Source: Gemmatimonadota bacterium (lineage in GTDB: Bacteria > Gemmatimonadota > Gemmatimonadetes > Gemmatimonadales > Gemmatimonadaceae). From it: 64,000 nt of DNA. This document shows positions 34,901 to 44,392 of this stretch, piece after piece (the first letter of the stretch is position 1; each line of letters starts with the position of its first letter). The notes under the pieces are model-generated. The model saw only the letters and a program-made list of their open reading frames with translations, was not told the origin of the DNA and searched no databases. The position numbers and the translations under genes were made by a program. Location: assembly GCA_021298835.1 (NCBI GenBank), contig JAJTHG010000023.1, positions 28,656 to 92,655 of the forward strand. Direction: 5' to 3'.

Positions 34901-35210
34901 GCTCCCCCGCGACCTCCGCGTGCGGCTCCACCTCGCCGAAGCCCTCGCGCGGCGGGTAGAGGGCGGCGGCCCCGGGCTCGCGGATCGCGTCGAGGTCCGC
35001 GAGCCAGCGCTCGGCTTCCGGCAGGCCTGCCGTCACCACGACCACCAGCCGCGACGACAGGTCCCGCGACAGCGCCGCCACCAGCAGCGCGTCGCCCGAG
35101 CCGGCGAGGCCCGCGACGTGCCGCTCGCCCCGCGGCCCGGGCAGGTCGCGCACGAGCCGACCGAACTGCGGCAACTGCCCGACGGCGTCGAGCAACGAGG
35201 ACAGGGCCAC
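31905..35210 (-). CDS. mfd: Transcription-repair coupling factor Mfd
   Basis: The 1101-residue translocase removes stalled RNA polymerase and recruits UvrA. Domains in order: the UvrB-like N-terminal region (to about 330), the CarD-like polymerase-binding domain (ALKPGDYVVHLEHGVGIYRG, about 425-500), the RecG-like motor with Walker A GDVGYGKTE, DEEHR box and TATPIPRTLHQAM, the TRG region and the C-terminal D7 domain. The GTG start gives the normal N-terminus. It lies 12 nt after the BatA-like gene on the same strand. Confidence 0.97.
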   Translation of the reverse strand: MALSSLLDAVGQLPQFGRLVRDLPGPRGERHVAGLAGSGDALLVAALSRDLSSRLVVVVTAGLPEAERWLADLDAIREPGAAALYPPREGFGEVEPHAEVAGERVETLARVARGEVRLLLAPARALQERTRLPGALAAGRLELAAGDAWRLGDLVAHLRGIGFEQVPIVDDVAQFAVRGGIVDIYSFGMAEPVRLEFWGDDLQELRHFDLLTQRTTRVAERVVILPVDGAGPAADDAERVSIASLFPPDTLLVLPHDTHLEPEFRRTWEEAAHHAELARRRGEDVPDRDALFERPASALGALTGFGTLRLYAGEGPDGLGAIGFPFRPPEVIERDIDRLRRLVADGTQTLILCDNSGQVERLDELLSGDGRYPTAAALVLGTLGGGFRLGPTGPGGLRVLTDHEIFRRERRLRRARRYGSGTSLEAVTALKPGDYVVHLEHGVGIYRGIERLFVGESTIEAAVVEYEGGDRLNVPLYRIDLLERYRAAGDVSEDLPPPRLHRLGGRKWQQQRDRTRAAIAEMTQELLDLYARRQVATRPAHHPDGAWQRQLESSFLFEDTPDQRKATVDVKRDMESPRPMDRLLVGDVGYGKTEIAIRAAFKAVQSGRQVAVLVPTTILADQHHRTITERLADFPVRMALLSRFQSAKEQAAVVAQLATREVDIVVGTHRLLSDDVRFADLGLVVVDEEHRFGVKHKEALKRLKLDTDVLTLTATPIPRTLHQAMAGLRDLTLIQTAPRDRSPVLTYLEPFDDALLEEAMGRELDRGGQVFFVHNRIETIEAMADHLRRLVPRARVGVAHGQMRERQLEDVMHEFVGGRLDVLVSTMIVETGLDVPNANTMFVNRADHFGLAQLYQLRGRVGRSHRRAYCYLIVPDALDEDAEKRLRVLEHHTELGAGYRVALRDLELRGAGNLLGPEQSGFVHAVGFDLYLRMLDEAVHRVQAGDQAPKPVPADVTLDVAHYLPDDYLAAREVKLDLYRRLSAATDGAAIDAIREELRDRFGPLPPPAGAFFGMTYLRVLGGAMGLESVLVRGDEARITFRGSVAPRLKGLSAAFHEVQFQAEVRRAQPLSLKLTRLGGASVLDGLVAAFRTLTATTSPN

Positions 35211-35222
35211 CCGGGCTTCCTG

Positions 35223-37049
35223 CTACGCGTCGCGCCCGTGGCGCGCGAGCAGCGCCTCGGCCACCAGCAGCCCCACCCCGAGCGCGAGCAAGGGGCCGAA
35301 CAGCGCCGCGCCGCCCCCGCCGCCGAAGGCGAGCCGGGACAGGGCCGTCGCGTCGTCCACGCCGCGCACCGACGCCGCCGAGATCCGCGCGCTCACCTCC
35401 CGGGCACTCCACCCCGCCACGTCCGACTCCTCGGCTTCCGGATTCACCAGCAGTGCGCCGGCCCGTGCGCCGGAGCGGAGGGCAAAGTACACGCCCGGCG
35501 TCGTCGGCGCGGTGAAGCGGCGGCCCGCGACCGGCAGCGCGTTCCCGTCGGCAGACTCCAGGCCGTCGAGCGGTGCCGGCCATCCCACGTCGCCGCCCGG
35601 GACTGCGCCGACGAGCGGGCCCCCGTCCCCGGCGAGCCGCGACGCCAATTGATCGCCAAGCCACGGCACGAAGCCCGCCTTGAGCATCACGTCGGTCGCG
35701 GCGGTGTCGAACGCCGACCCCGCCAGCACCCACCGCGGGCCCGCCACCAGCCACGGTTCGCCGCCCGCCCGCGCGAGCGTGTCGCTGGGCCCGCCGTCCC
35801 CGGCGCCGGCGGCCACCAGCCGCACCCGCTTCGAGGCGGTCGCCCCGCGCATCCACGCCGCCCCCGAGACGGGCGCGGGGCCGTCCACGGCCGTCTCGAA
35901 CCGCCACGGGATGCCGAGCCGGGCCAGCGTCGCGTTGGCCTGCGGGACGCTCGCCGGCGTCCGCGGCGCGAGCAGCAGGGCGGGCAGGCGCCGCACCTCC
36001 TCGGCCGGCGCCACCAGCACGGTCGCCGTCCCCGCCGCCTCGCCGGGCGTGGCGCGCCCGTCGGCGACGAGCGCGTCGAGCGCCGCCTGCACGAATCGCC
36101 CCGCCCCCGCCGCCGAGACCGGCGGCGCGTCCCCGATCCACACCGCGAAGTGCCGGACGTCGTCTCCGCGGAGCGCGTCCGGGGGCGCGGCCACCTGACC
36201 GGCCACCCACCCCCGCTCCGAGGGCGACGCCGCGATCCACGCGTCCGCCCCAGGGGCCACGCGCGCCCGCGCGAGCGTGCGGCCGCCCAGCGTCACCGTC
36301 ACCGGCACCGAGTCTCCCCCGGTCACGCGCACGCGCAGCTTCCCGCGCGGCGACCAGCGGGGCGGCACCGGCGCGGCGTCCACGACCGCGCTCGAGGCGA
36401 CCGCCGTCGCAGCCGCCGGCACGAAGACCGTCACGGCCGCGTCGCCTCCCGTCACCGCACGGCGCCACGTAGTCGCCTGCCCGTCGGTGAGCACCACGAC
36501 GCGCGGCGCGAGGCCGCGCACGGTCGTCGCGAGCGTCGCGGCCTTCTCGACCGCCCCCGGGAGGTCGCCCGCGCCGGGCCACGCCGACACCGCCCGCACC
36601 GCCGAGCGCACCTGGGCCAGCGTCCCGCCGGTCACGGTGCCGTCCGCCGTCAGGAGCCACGCACGATCCGCCGACGTCGCCGCGTCGAGCGTGCGCAGCG
36701 CGGCGGCGCGCAGAGCGTCCAGTGCCGGCTCGCCCCCCGCCGCGCGAGTCGTGCTGAGGGAGTTGTCGAGCACCACCGCGAGCGCCGTCGGCGCGTGGCC
36801 GCCCGGCAGGCCCCGCACGATCGGCCGCGCCGCCGCCGCCGCCAGCACGAGCACCACGGCAGTGCGCAGGACCATGAGCAGGAGGTTGCGCAGCCGCAGT
36901 TCGCGGCTGTGCTCGCGCTGCGCCCGCAGGAGCCAGCGCAGTGCGGGGAAGACGTAGCGCTGCGACACCGGCCGCCGCCGCAGGTGCAGCAGCAGCGGCA
37001 CCGCCGCCGCGCCCGCGAGCGCCAGCCACCACGCGCCGAGGAAACTCAC
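35223..37049 (-). CDS. BatA-like membrane protein with VWA-type domain
   Basis: The 608-residue protein begins with the paired helices typical of the BatA N-terminal domain: VSFLGAWWLALAGAAAVPLLLHL, then LRNLLLMVLRTAVVLVLAAAAARPIV. A VWA-like segment follows with a degenerate metal site (VLDNSLSTT, about residue 82), where DNSxS replaces DxSxS spacing. A large Ala/Val-rich periplasmic-type region and a C-terminal helix follow. The GTG overlaps the DUF58 stop codon (GTGA). DUF58 plus BatA pairs usually belong to MoxR-ATPase stress or chaperone clusters. No MoxR gene is in the window. Confidence 0.82.
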   Translation of the reverse strand: MSFLGAWWLALAGAAAVPLLLHLRRRPVSQRYVFPALRWLLRAQREHSRELRLRNLLLMVLRTAVVLVLAAAAARPIVRGLPGGHAPTALAVVLDNSLSTTRAAGGEPALDALRAAALRTLDAATSADRAWLLTADGTVTGGTLAQVRSAVRAVSAWPGAGDLPGAVEKAATLATTVRGLAPRVVVLTDGQATTWRRAVTGGDAAVTVFVPAAATAVASSAVVDAAPVPPRWSPRGKLRVRVTGGDSVPVTVTLGGRTLARARVAPGADAWIAASPSERGWVAGQVAAPPDALRGDDVRHFAVWIGDAPPVSAAGAGRFVQAALDALVADGRATPGEAAGTATVLVAPAEEVRRLPALLLAPRTPASVPQANATLARLGIPWRFETAVDGPAPVSGAAWMRGATASKRVRLVAAGAGDGGPSDTLARAGGEPWLVAGPRWVLAGSAFDTAATDVMLKAGFVPWLGDQLASRLAGDGGPLVGAVPGGDVGWPAPLDGLESADGNALPVAGRRFTAPTTPGVYFALRSGARAGALLVNPEAEESDVAGWSAREVSARISAASVRGVDDATALSRLAFGGGGGAALFGPLLALGVGLLVAEALLARHGRDA

Positions 37050-37951
37050 GGGAGCCGCTCGCGCGCCCGCAGCAGCGCGCGCAGCGCCAGCCCGAACGGC
37101 TGCGCCGTCGTCGCCTGCGTGAACGTGGTCCCCGCGGCGCCGAACGTCCGCTGCCACTCGGCCGTCGCGTGCGCGACCGTGTCGAGGTAGGCGTCGCGGA
37201 GGTCCGCCGGGCGCGCCGGCACCTGCTCGCCGGTCTCGGGGTCCTCGAGCAGCGCCTCGCCGGCGATCGTGAGGTCCGTCTCGACCGGATCAAGCACCTG
37301 CAGCACCAGCACGGCGTGTCCCTGGGCGCGGAGACTCCGCACCGCCCGCGCCACCGGCTCGACCTCGGTCAGCAGGTCGGTGCAGAGGAGCACCAGGCCG
37401 GGACGGCGGATCATCCGGCCGGCATGCGCGAGCGCCTCGGGCACCGCCGTCCCCGATCCGGCCCCCCGATCCTCGAGCGGGGCCAGCAGCCGCGGCCAGT
37501 GCGCGAGGCGGGCGCTGGGCGGCACGACCGCCTCCACCGCCGACGCGAAGCGCACCAGCCCCACGGCATCGCGCTGCCGCAAGAGCAGCAGCGCGGCCGC
37601 GGCGGCGACACGGTTCGCCCACGCGAGCTTGGTGAGACGCCCGGGGGCACCGGACCAGTCCATGGAACGGCTCGCGTCCACCACGATCGCGGCACGCAGG
37701 TTCGTCTCTTCCTCGTACTCCTTGACGACCCAACGGTCGCTGCGCGCGGCGATCCGCCAGTCCACGTAGCGCAGGTCGTCGCCGGGCTGGTACGGACGGT
37801 GTTCCGCGAACTCGACGCTGAACCCCTTGCGGGCCGACCGGTGCAGGCCGGTGAGGAAGCCGTCCACGATCCATCGCGCCACCACGTCGAGCCGTCCGAG
37901 GGCCGCGAGGGCGGCCGGGTCGAGCTGGTCTGGGCGAAGGCCGGTGGTCAC
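37046..37951 (-). CDS. DUF58 domain protein
   Basis: The 301-residue protein carries the DUF58 signature RSARKGFSVEFAEHRPYQPGDDLRYVDWRIAAR (about 47-80), then a VWA-like domain with a partial metal site DASRSMDWS. It is soluble with no signal. In known clusters such proteins work with a MoxR AAA+ ATPase and BatA-type membrane partners. The GTG at 37951 is the best start before the conserved region. It is the first gene of a minus-strand operon that runs through BatA, mfd, two isomerases and pdxA. Confidence 0.88.
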   Translation of the reverse strand: MTTGLRPDQLDPAALAALGRLDVVARWIVDGFLTGLHRSARKGFSVEFAEHRPYQPGDDLRYVDWRIAARSDRWVVKEYEEETNLRAAIVVDASRSMDWSGAPGRLTKLAWANRVAAAAALLLLRQRDAVGLVRFASAVEAVVPPSARLAHWPRLLAPLEDRGAGSGTAVPEALAHAGRMIRRPGLVLLCTDLLTEVEPVARAVRSLRAQGHAVLVLQVLDPVETDLTIAGEALLEDPETGEQVPARPADLRDAYLDTVAHATAEWQRTFGAAGTTFTQATTAQPFGLALRALLRARERLP

Positions 37952-37992
37952 GGACGCGGGTAACGGGTGGACGCGGGTAACGGGTGGACGCG
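37952..37992. repeat. 17-bp tandem repeat, 2.4 copies, upstream of the DUF58 gene
   Basis: GGACGCGGGTAACGGGT occurs twice plus GGACGCG. It covers the place where the minus-strand operon promoter would be expected. It may hold a regulator site or be a slippage product. Confidence 0.7.
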
Positions 37993-38106
37993 CCGCCGGG
38001 CACGAACGCACGGACGGCGCGCACAAGCTACGCGCGGCGCGCCCCGGGCGTTTCGGTCGGGGGCCCCGGCGCGGGAACCGCCGGCGCCGACACGGGTAGT
38101 GACGGC

Positions 38107-38685
38107 ATGTCCCGCCTCGCATGGTCGTGGCCGCTCCTCGCCGCCGGCGCCTTCGCCGCCGGCGCCATCGGCGCGGCGCCGTCGTCCGCCGGCGCGCAGC
38201 CCGTGCGCCCCGCACCGACGGGCCCCGTCAACGTGATCCGGCCGTCGAGCCCGCTCGCCGACCCGGCCGCCGACACCACGCCGACGGTCTTCTTCGCGGG
38301 CCCGCGTCCCGCGCCGGCACCGGCGACCGACGTGCCGGGCCACGAGCTCGTCACGTGGCGCTCGTCGTCGCCGCTCGTGCGTGGCGTCGCGGGGGCGGAC
38401 GCGGCGTATCTCGCGGCGTTCGGCGGCGCCGACGGACGCGTCGTGGGAGTCGCGGAGGCGCTGATAGGCCGCTTGGCCGGTCCGGTGTTCGTGGGCGGCG
38501 GCGGGTGGCCGGGCTGGCTCGGCGGTGGGCGCAGGCATCACGAGGACACGCCGGCGGCACCCGTCCGGACGGTGCAGGACCGGTTCCCGCGGCCGTGGAT
38601 CGGCGGCGTCCGGTGGGACCTCCCCCAGGTCCCCATCGAGCCGCCGCCACGCAACGCGGCGGTCTATCCGGTCCGGCGGCGCTAG
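38107..38685 (+). CDS. Secreted protein of unknown function
   Basis: The 192-residue protein has a signal peptide (SWPLLAAGAFAAGAIGAAPSSAGAQ). A Pro/Ala-rich mature part follows with a Gly-rich stretch VGGGGWPGWLGGGRRHHED at about 128-147. It is low in charge and probably partly unfolded. I recognise no family. It is divergent from the DUF58 operon and 155 nt before lepA. Confidence 0.7.
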   Translation: MSRLAWSWPLLAAGAFAAGAIGAAPSSAGAQPVRPAPTGPVNVIRPSSPLADPAADTTPTVFFAGPRPAPAPATDVPGHELVTWRSSSPLVRGVAGADAAYLAAFGGADGRVVGVAEALIGRLAGPVFVGGGGWPGWLGGGRRHHEDTPAAPVRTVQDRFPRPWIGGVRWDLPQVPIEPPPRNAAVYPVRRR

Positions 38686-38775
38686 CGTCCCGGGGCGCGG
38701 CGCACGGTGCCGCGCCCGTACCGGACCGCGAGTCCGGCGTCCGCCCCGCATGACCTGTCGCGGCCCGCGATCGGC

Positions 38776-38781
38776 TATCTT
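38776..38781 (+). promoter_or_regulatory. Possible -10 element of the lepA operon
   Basis: TATCTT lies 59 nt before GTG 38841. A TGACCT sequence 19 nt upstream could serve as -35, but the spacing is long. Unlike several other genes here, lepA would have a leader of about 53 nt. Confidence 0.35.
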
Positions 38782-38840
38782 CCCGTGCTGCCCCGGCGCG
38801 CCATCCGCGCGTCGGCGGCCCGCCCGAACCCGATCCGTCC

Positions 38841-40633
<1,793 letters not shown>

Positions 40634-40637
<4 letters not shown>

Positions 40638-41620
40638 GCGGCTGGGTCATCGGCGTGGACCTCGGCGGCACCACCATCTCGGTGGGGGCCGCCTCGCGCG
40701 ACGGCACCCGCCGCGCTGCCCTGCGCACCGTCGCCACGAAGGCCGCCGAGGGGGCGGACGCCGTCGTCGGCCGCATCGTCGCCGAGGTGCGCGCGGTCGC
40801 CGCCGACCTCGAGGCCGGCCACGGCGCCGCGCGCGGCGACATCCTCGGCGTCGGCATCGGTTCGCCGGGCCCGCTCGACCGCGCCTCGGGCGTGGTGATC
40901 GTCACCCCGAACCTCGGCTGGACGAACTTCCCGCTCCGCGACCGCGTCGCCGCCGGCACCGGCTTCGACGCGACCCTCGACAACGACGCCAACTGCGCCG
41001 CCCTCGGCGAGTGGTGGCAGGGCGGTGCCCGGGGCGGTCGGCACGTCGTGGCCTTCACCCTCGGCACCGGCGTCGGCGGCGGGCTCATCGTCAACGGCCG
41101 GCTCTTCCACGGTGCCTCCGACGTCGCCGGCGAGATCGGCCACATGACGATCGAGACCGGCGGCCGCCGCTGCGGATGCGGCAACCACGGCTGCCTCGAG
41201 GCCTATGCGTCCGGGCCGGCCATCGCCGCGCGCGCCCGCGAGGCGCTCGGGGGGCACGGCGCCTCCGTGCTGCGCGACCGCTGCGGCGGCGACCTCGCGG
41301 CCCTGACCGCGGCACACGTCTATGCCGCCGCCGCCGAGGGCGACCCCGTCGCGCAGGCGATCGTGCGCGAAACGGCGATGTACCTCGGCGTCGGCGTCGC
41401 CAACATGCTCAACGTGTTCAACCCCGACGTGGTCGTCCTCGCCGGCGGCGTGGCACAGGCGGGCGACGCGCTCTTCGGCCCGCTGCGCGACGAGGTCGCG
41501 CGCCGCGCCTTCGCGCCGGCGGTCGCCGCCGCCCGCATCGTGCCCGGCACGCTCGGCGCCGAGGCCGGCGTCGTCGGCGCCGCGGCGACCTTCCTCCAGC
41601 AGCGCGGCCTCGGGGCCTGA
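40634..41620 (+). CDS. ROK-family sugar kinase, probable glucokinase
   Basis: The 328-residue protein has the ROK ATP motif [10 protein letters not shown] at the N-terminus, the catalytic Asp in [16 protein letters not shown] and the zinc-binding ROK signature [24 protein letters not shown]. It has no N-terminal DNA-binding domain, so it is an enzyme rather than a NagC-type repressor. Glucose is the most likely substrate by resemblance, but this is inferred. The ATG overlaps the lepA stop codon, and the PfkB-type kinase starts 3 nt downstream. Confidence 0.9.
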
Positions 41621-41623
41621 CCG

Positions 41624-42637
41624 ATGTCACTGCCGGCACCCCCGGCCGGCGGCGCCCGCACCCGGCGCCTCGGCGTCCTCGGGTCGTTCGTGTGGGACGA
41701 GATTCACGGCCGCGAGCCATCGGCCCCGGTCGTCGAGGAGTGGGGCGGCATCACCTACGCGCTCGGGGCCGTTGACGCCGCGCTCCCCGCTGGCTGGGCC
41801 ATGGTGCCGATCGCCAAGGTGGGCGAGGACCTCGCGCCGAGGGCGCGCGAGTTCCTGCGTACGCTCACGCGGCTCGCCCCCGATGCCGCGCCGGTCGTCG
41901 TCCCGCAGCCGAACAACCGCGTTGTGCTCCGCTACGTGGACGCCGAGCGCCGCACCGAGACCCTGCGCGGCGGTGTGCCGCCGTGGACGTGGGTCGGCCT
42001 CGCGCCGCTCCTGCACGGGCTCGACGCGCTCTACGTCAACCTCATCAGCGGCTTCGAGCTCGACCTCGACACCTTCCGCCTCGTCCGCCAGCACTTCAAG
42101 GGACCGATCTACACCGACCTGCACTCGCTGGTGCTCGCCGTCCAGCCCGACGGGGCGCGCACCTGGCGGCCCCTCCCCGATGTGGCGCAATGGTGCGCGT
42201 GCACCGACTTCCTGCAGGTCAACGAGGACGAGCTCGCGATGCTCGCGCCCGACGGCCTCGCGCTTGCCGCCACCGCGCACGCGCAGGGCGTACGCGCCCT
42301 GCTCGTGACGCTCGGGGCGCGCGGCGCGGCGTGGTTCGCCACGCCCGCCGACGCCGCGCGGCCGCTCGCGCCGCGGCCGGTGCCGACCGTCGCATCGCCG
42401 TTGTCAAGTGGACCGATGGTGTCGGCACGGCTCGACGCCGTCGCGGTCCTTGACGGTGCGACGGATCCAACGGGTTGCGGGGACGTATGGGGGGCCACGA
42501 TGTTTTCTGCCCTGCTCGGCGGCGACTCGCTAGATGCCGCCATGCGGGCCGCCCACCGGGCGGCGGCGCGAAACGTCCGCCATCGCGGCGCGACGGGGCT
42601 CGCCGACCATCTCCGCGGAGTCCTGAGCCGATCGTGA
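41624..42637 (+). CDS. PfkB-family carbohydrate kinase
   Basis: The 337-residue protein has the N-terminal GSFVWDEIHG strand and a substrate-side Gly region GGITYALGAVDAALP. The C-terminal PfkB signature is DPTGCGDVWGATMFSALLGG, in which Cys stands in place of the usual Ala of TGAGD while the catalytic Asp is kept. The substrate is unknown. It is sandwiched between a ROK kinase and a STAS-ATPase gene with overlapping or nearly touching ends. That suggests a regulated sugar or nucleoside pathway, or a kinase recruited for signalling. Confidence 0.88.
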   Translation: MSLPAPPAGGARTRRLGVLGSFVWDEIHGREPSAPVVEEWGGITYALGAVDAALPAGWAMVPIAKVGEDLAPRAREFLRTLTRLAPDAAPVVVPQPNNRVVLRYVDAERRTETLRGGVPPWTWVGLAPLLHGLDALYVNLISGFELDLDTFRLVRQHFKGPIYTDLHSLVLAVQPDGARTWRPLPDVAQWCACTDFLQVNEDELAMLAPDGLALAATAHAQGVRALLVTLGARGAAWFATPADAARPLAPRPVPTVASPLSSGPMVSARLDAVAVLDGATDPTGCGDVWGATMFSALLGGDSLDAAMRAAHRAAARNVRHRGATGLADHLRGVLSRS

Positions 42638-43521
42638 CCGCCATCATCAACGTGCCCCCATCGCTCGACGACGAGAAGTTCGAGCTGGTGCTGGATCAGG
42701 TGGCGCGGGTGCCGGCCGACGAGAGGCTCCTCCTCGACGCGCGGCACGCGAAGTGGAGTTCCCCGTACGGCCTGACCGCCCTGCTCGCGCTCGCGCAGTC
42801 CCGCGCGGAGAAGCCGGCGTTCACCGGCCCCGAAGACGAGAATACCGCCTCGTACTGGTCGCGCGCGGCGTTCTACCGCCACGCCGAGGAGGTCTTCGAG
42901 CTGCACGGCTTCGTGCCGCGGCCCAAGCCGGCCGGCGACAGCGACGTGCTGCTCGAGATCACCCCGGTGACGCGCTCCGACGACGTGCACGCCGTCGTCG
43001 AGCGCATCCAGGACAAGGCGAAGCAGATCCTCACGACCTCCCTGCACCTCGACCCCAAGGCCACCATGGGGTTCGCGATGACGCTGTCGGAGGCGTGCCA
43101 GAACATCGTCGAGCATGCCGGCCAGGGCGGCTGGGTGGCCGTGCAGAAGTACCTGTGGCGCAAGCGGCTCGGGCGCAACGTGGTCGTCATCGCCGTGTGC
43201 GACGCGGGCCTCGGCTTCCGCCGCTCGCTCGAGTCGTCGCAGGGCCGCCGCATCGCCGAGCGCTGGGACGACGCCACCGCCCTGCAGGAGGCCGTCGTCA
43301 ACGGCACCTCGCGCTTCCGCGAGGCGGGGCGCGGCCAGGGGCTCAAGGGCGTCCGCCGCTACGTGCAGCGCTGGGGCGGTCGCCTGTCCATCCGCAGCGG
43401 CACGGCCCGCATCACCCAGGGCGAGGGCGACCTCGTCGCCGAGGTCCCGCTCGAGAAGCACCTCGCCCCGTTCCCCGGGGCGCAGGTCCAGATCGTGATT
43501 CCGGAGCACGTGGAGAAGTGA
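42634..43521 (+). CDS. STAS domain fused to a GHKL-type ATPase
   Basis: The 295-residue protein begins with a STAS-like fold (LLLDARHAKWSSPYGLTALLALAQ, about residues 30-55). A GHKL ATPase domain follows: N-box MTLSEACQNIVEHAGQGG (about 148-166), G1 VCDAGLGF near 188 and G2 GRGQGLKGVRR near 231. Anti-sigma kinases of the SpoIIAB/RsbW type and their STAS antagonists are normally separate proteins; here they are one chain. It could be a phosphorylation switch. GTG overlaps the PfkB stop, and the next GTG overlaps this stop. Confidence 0.82.
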   Translation: MTAIINVPPSLDDEKFELVLDQVARVPADERLLLDARHAKWSSPYGLTALLALAQSRAEKPAFTGPEDENTASYWSRAAFYRHAEEVFELHGFVPRPKPAGDSDVLLEITPVTRSDDVHAVVERIQDKAKQILTTSLHLDPKATMGFAMTLSEACQNIVEHAGQGGWVAVQKYLWRKRLGRNVVVIAVCDAGLGFRRSLESSQGRRIAERWDDATALQEAVVNGTSRFREAGRGQGLKGVRRYVQRWGGRLSIRSGTARITQGEGDLVAEVPLEKHLAPFPGAQVQIVIPEHVEK

Positions 43522-44087
43522 CCCCCCTCATCGACGTCGGCGCCGTCCTCCGCGGCAGCGTCTCCGACCAGTACACGAACCTCGTCACGCGCCACACCGG
43601 CCGCGCCGTGCGCGACGGCATCGAGCGCGAGCTCGCCGGCCTCGGCGCCCGCCGCGTGACGATCATCGACTTCTCCCACGTCGGCCTGCTCGACTACTCG
43701 TGCGCCGACGAGATCATCGCCCAGCTGCTGCTCCGCTACGGTGCCTCCGCCCATGGCCCCGTGGCGGCGACGGCCGCCGAGGTCTACTTCATCTTCCGCG
43801 GCGTCGGCGACCACCTCGACCCGATCAAGCACGTACTCGAGCACCACGGCCTCGCCATCGTGTACGAGGCCCCCCTCGGCGACACGCACCTCGTCGGCGA
43901 GGTCAGCGAGGAAGAGCGGCTCGCGTGGGACACCATCCGGCGCGTGCCCCGCGCCACGGTCGAGGCAGTCGCCGCCGTCGCCGGCCTCCCCCCCGAGACC
44001 TGCGAACGCGCGCTCCACCTCCTGTGGCGCCGGCGCCTCGTCCTGCGCGACGGCGGCGACTTCCTGCCCATCGGGGCCGTCGCGTGA
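43518..44087 (+). CDS. STAS-like protein with C-terminal helix-turn-helix-type region
   Basis: The 189-residue protein has a STAS-like N-half (RRVTIIDFSHVGLLDYSCADEIIAQLLLRYG, about 38-68) whose Ser/Tyr in LLDYSCAD stand where a phosphorylatable Ser is found in anti-sigma-factor antagonists. The C-terminal 60 residues (ATVEAVAAVAGLPPETCERALHLLWRRRLVLRDGG) read as a winged-helix fold. The preceding gene encodes a STAS-ATPase, so they may be partners. Neither a sigma factor nor a PP2C phosphatase is in this operon; a PP2C gene lies 12 kb away. Confidence 0.75.
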   Translation: MTPLIDVGAVLRGSVSDQYTNLVTRHTGRAVRDGIERELAGLGARRVTIIDFSHVGLLDYSCADEIIAQLLLRYGASAHGPVAATAAEVYFIFRGVGDHLDPIKHVLEHHGLAIVYEAPLGDTHLVGEVSEEERLAWDTIRRVPRATVEAVAAVAGLPPETCERALHLLWRRRLVLRDGGDFLPIGAVA

Positions 44088-44392
44088 GCACCGGGCGCGA
44101 CGCGCCCCTGCAGGTGGTACGATTCGTGGGGACCCGGGCGGGCGACCCCGATCGCGGTCCCCTCGTCCGGATCAACGCGAACGAAGCCGCGCAGCGCCTG
44201 CTGCTCGACGGCGAACTCGTGTACGTCGAGGGACCGAGACGCCGCGAACTCGCGACGCTGGTCATCGACGACACCATTCGCCGGGGCGAGGCCCACGTGC
44301 GTGACATCGCCGGCCTCGTGCTCACCGACATCATCCGCGTCCGCCGCCCCGAGTTCGACCGCGGGCCGACCGTGCGCGGCCTCCCCGCATGA
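44084..44392 (+). CDS. Small protein, possibly a double-psi-barrel fold
   Basis: The 102-residue protein has no signal or helix. Its pattern INANEAAQRLLLDGELVYVEGPRRRELATLVIDDTIRRGEAHV resembles the barrel of molybdopterin-dinucleotide-binding domains and of CDC48 N-domains (a Gly-Glu-x-Val turn, then basic loop, then a late Gly). The likeness is only in pattern. It overlaps both neighbours (GTGA in front, ATGA behind), so it belongs to the STAS/PLP operon. Confidence 0.65.
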   Translation: MSTGRDAPLQVVRFVGTRAGDPDRGPLVRINANEAAQRLLLDGELVYVEGPRRRELATLVIDDTIRRGEAHVRDIAGLVLTDIIRVRRPEFDRGPTVRGLPA

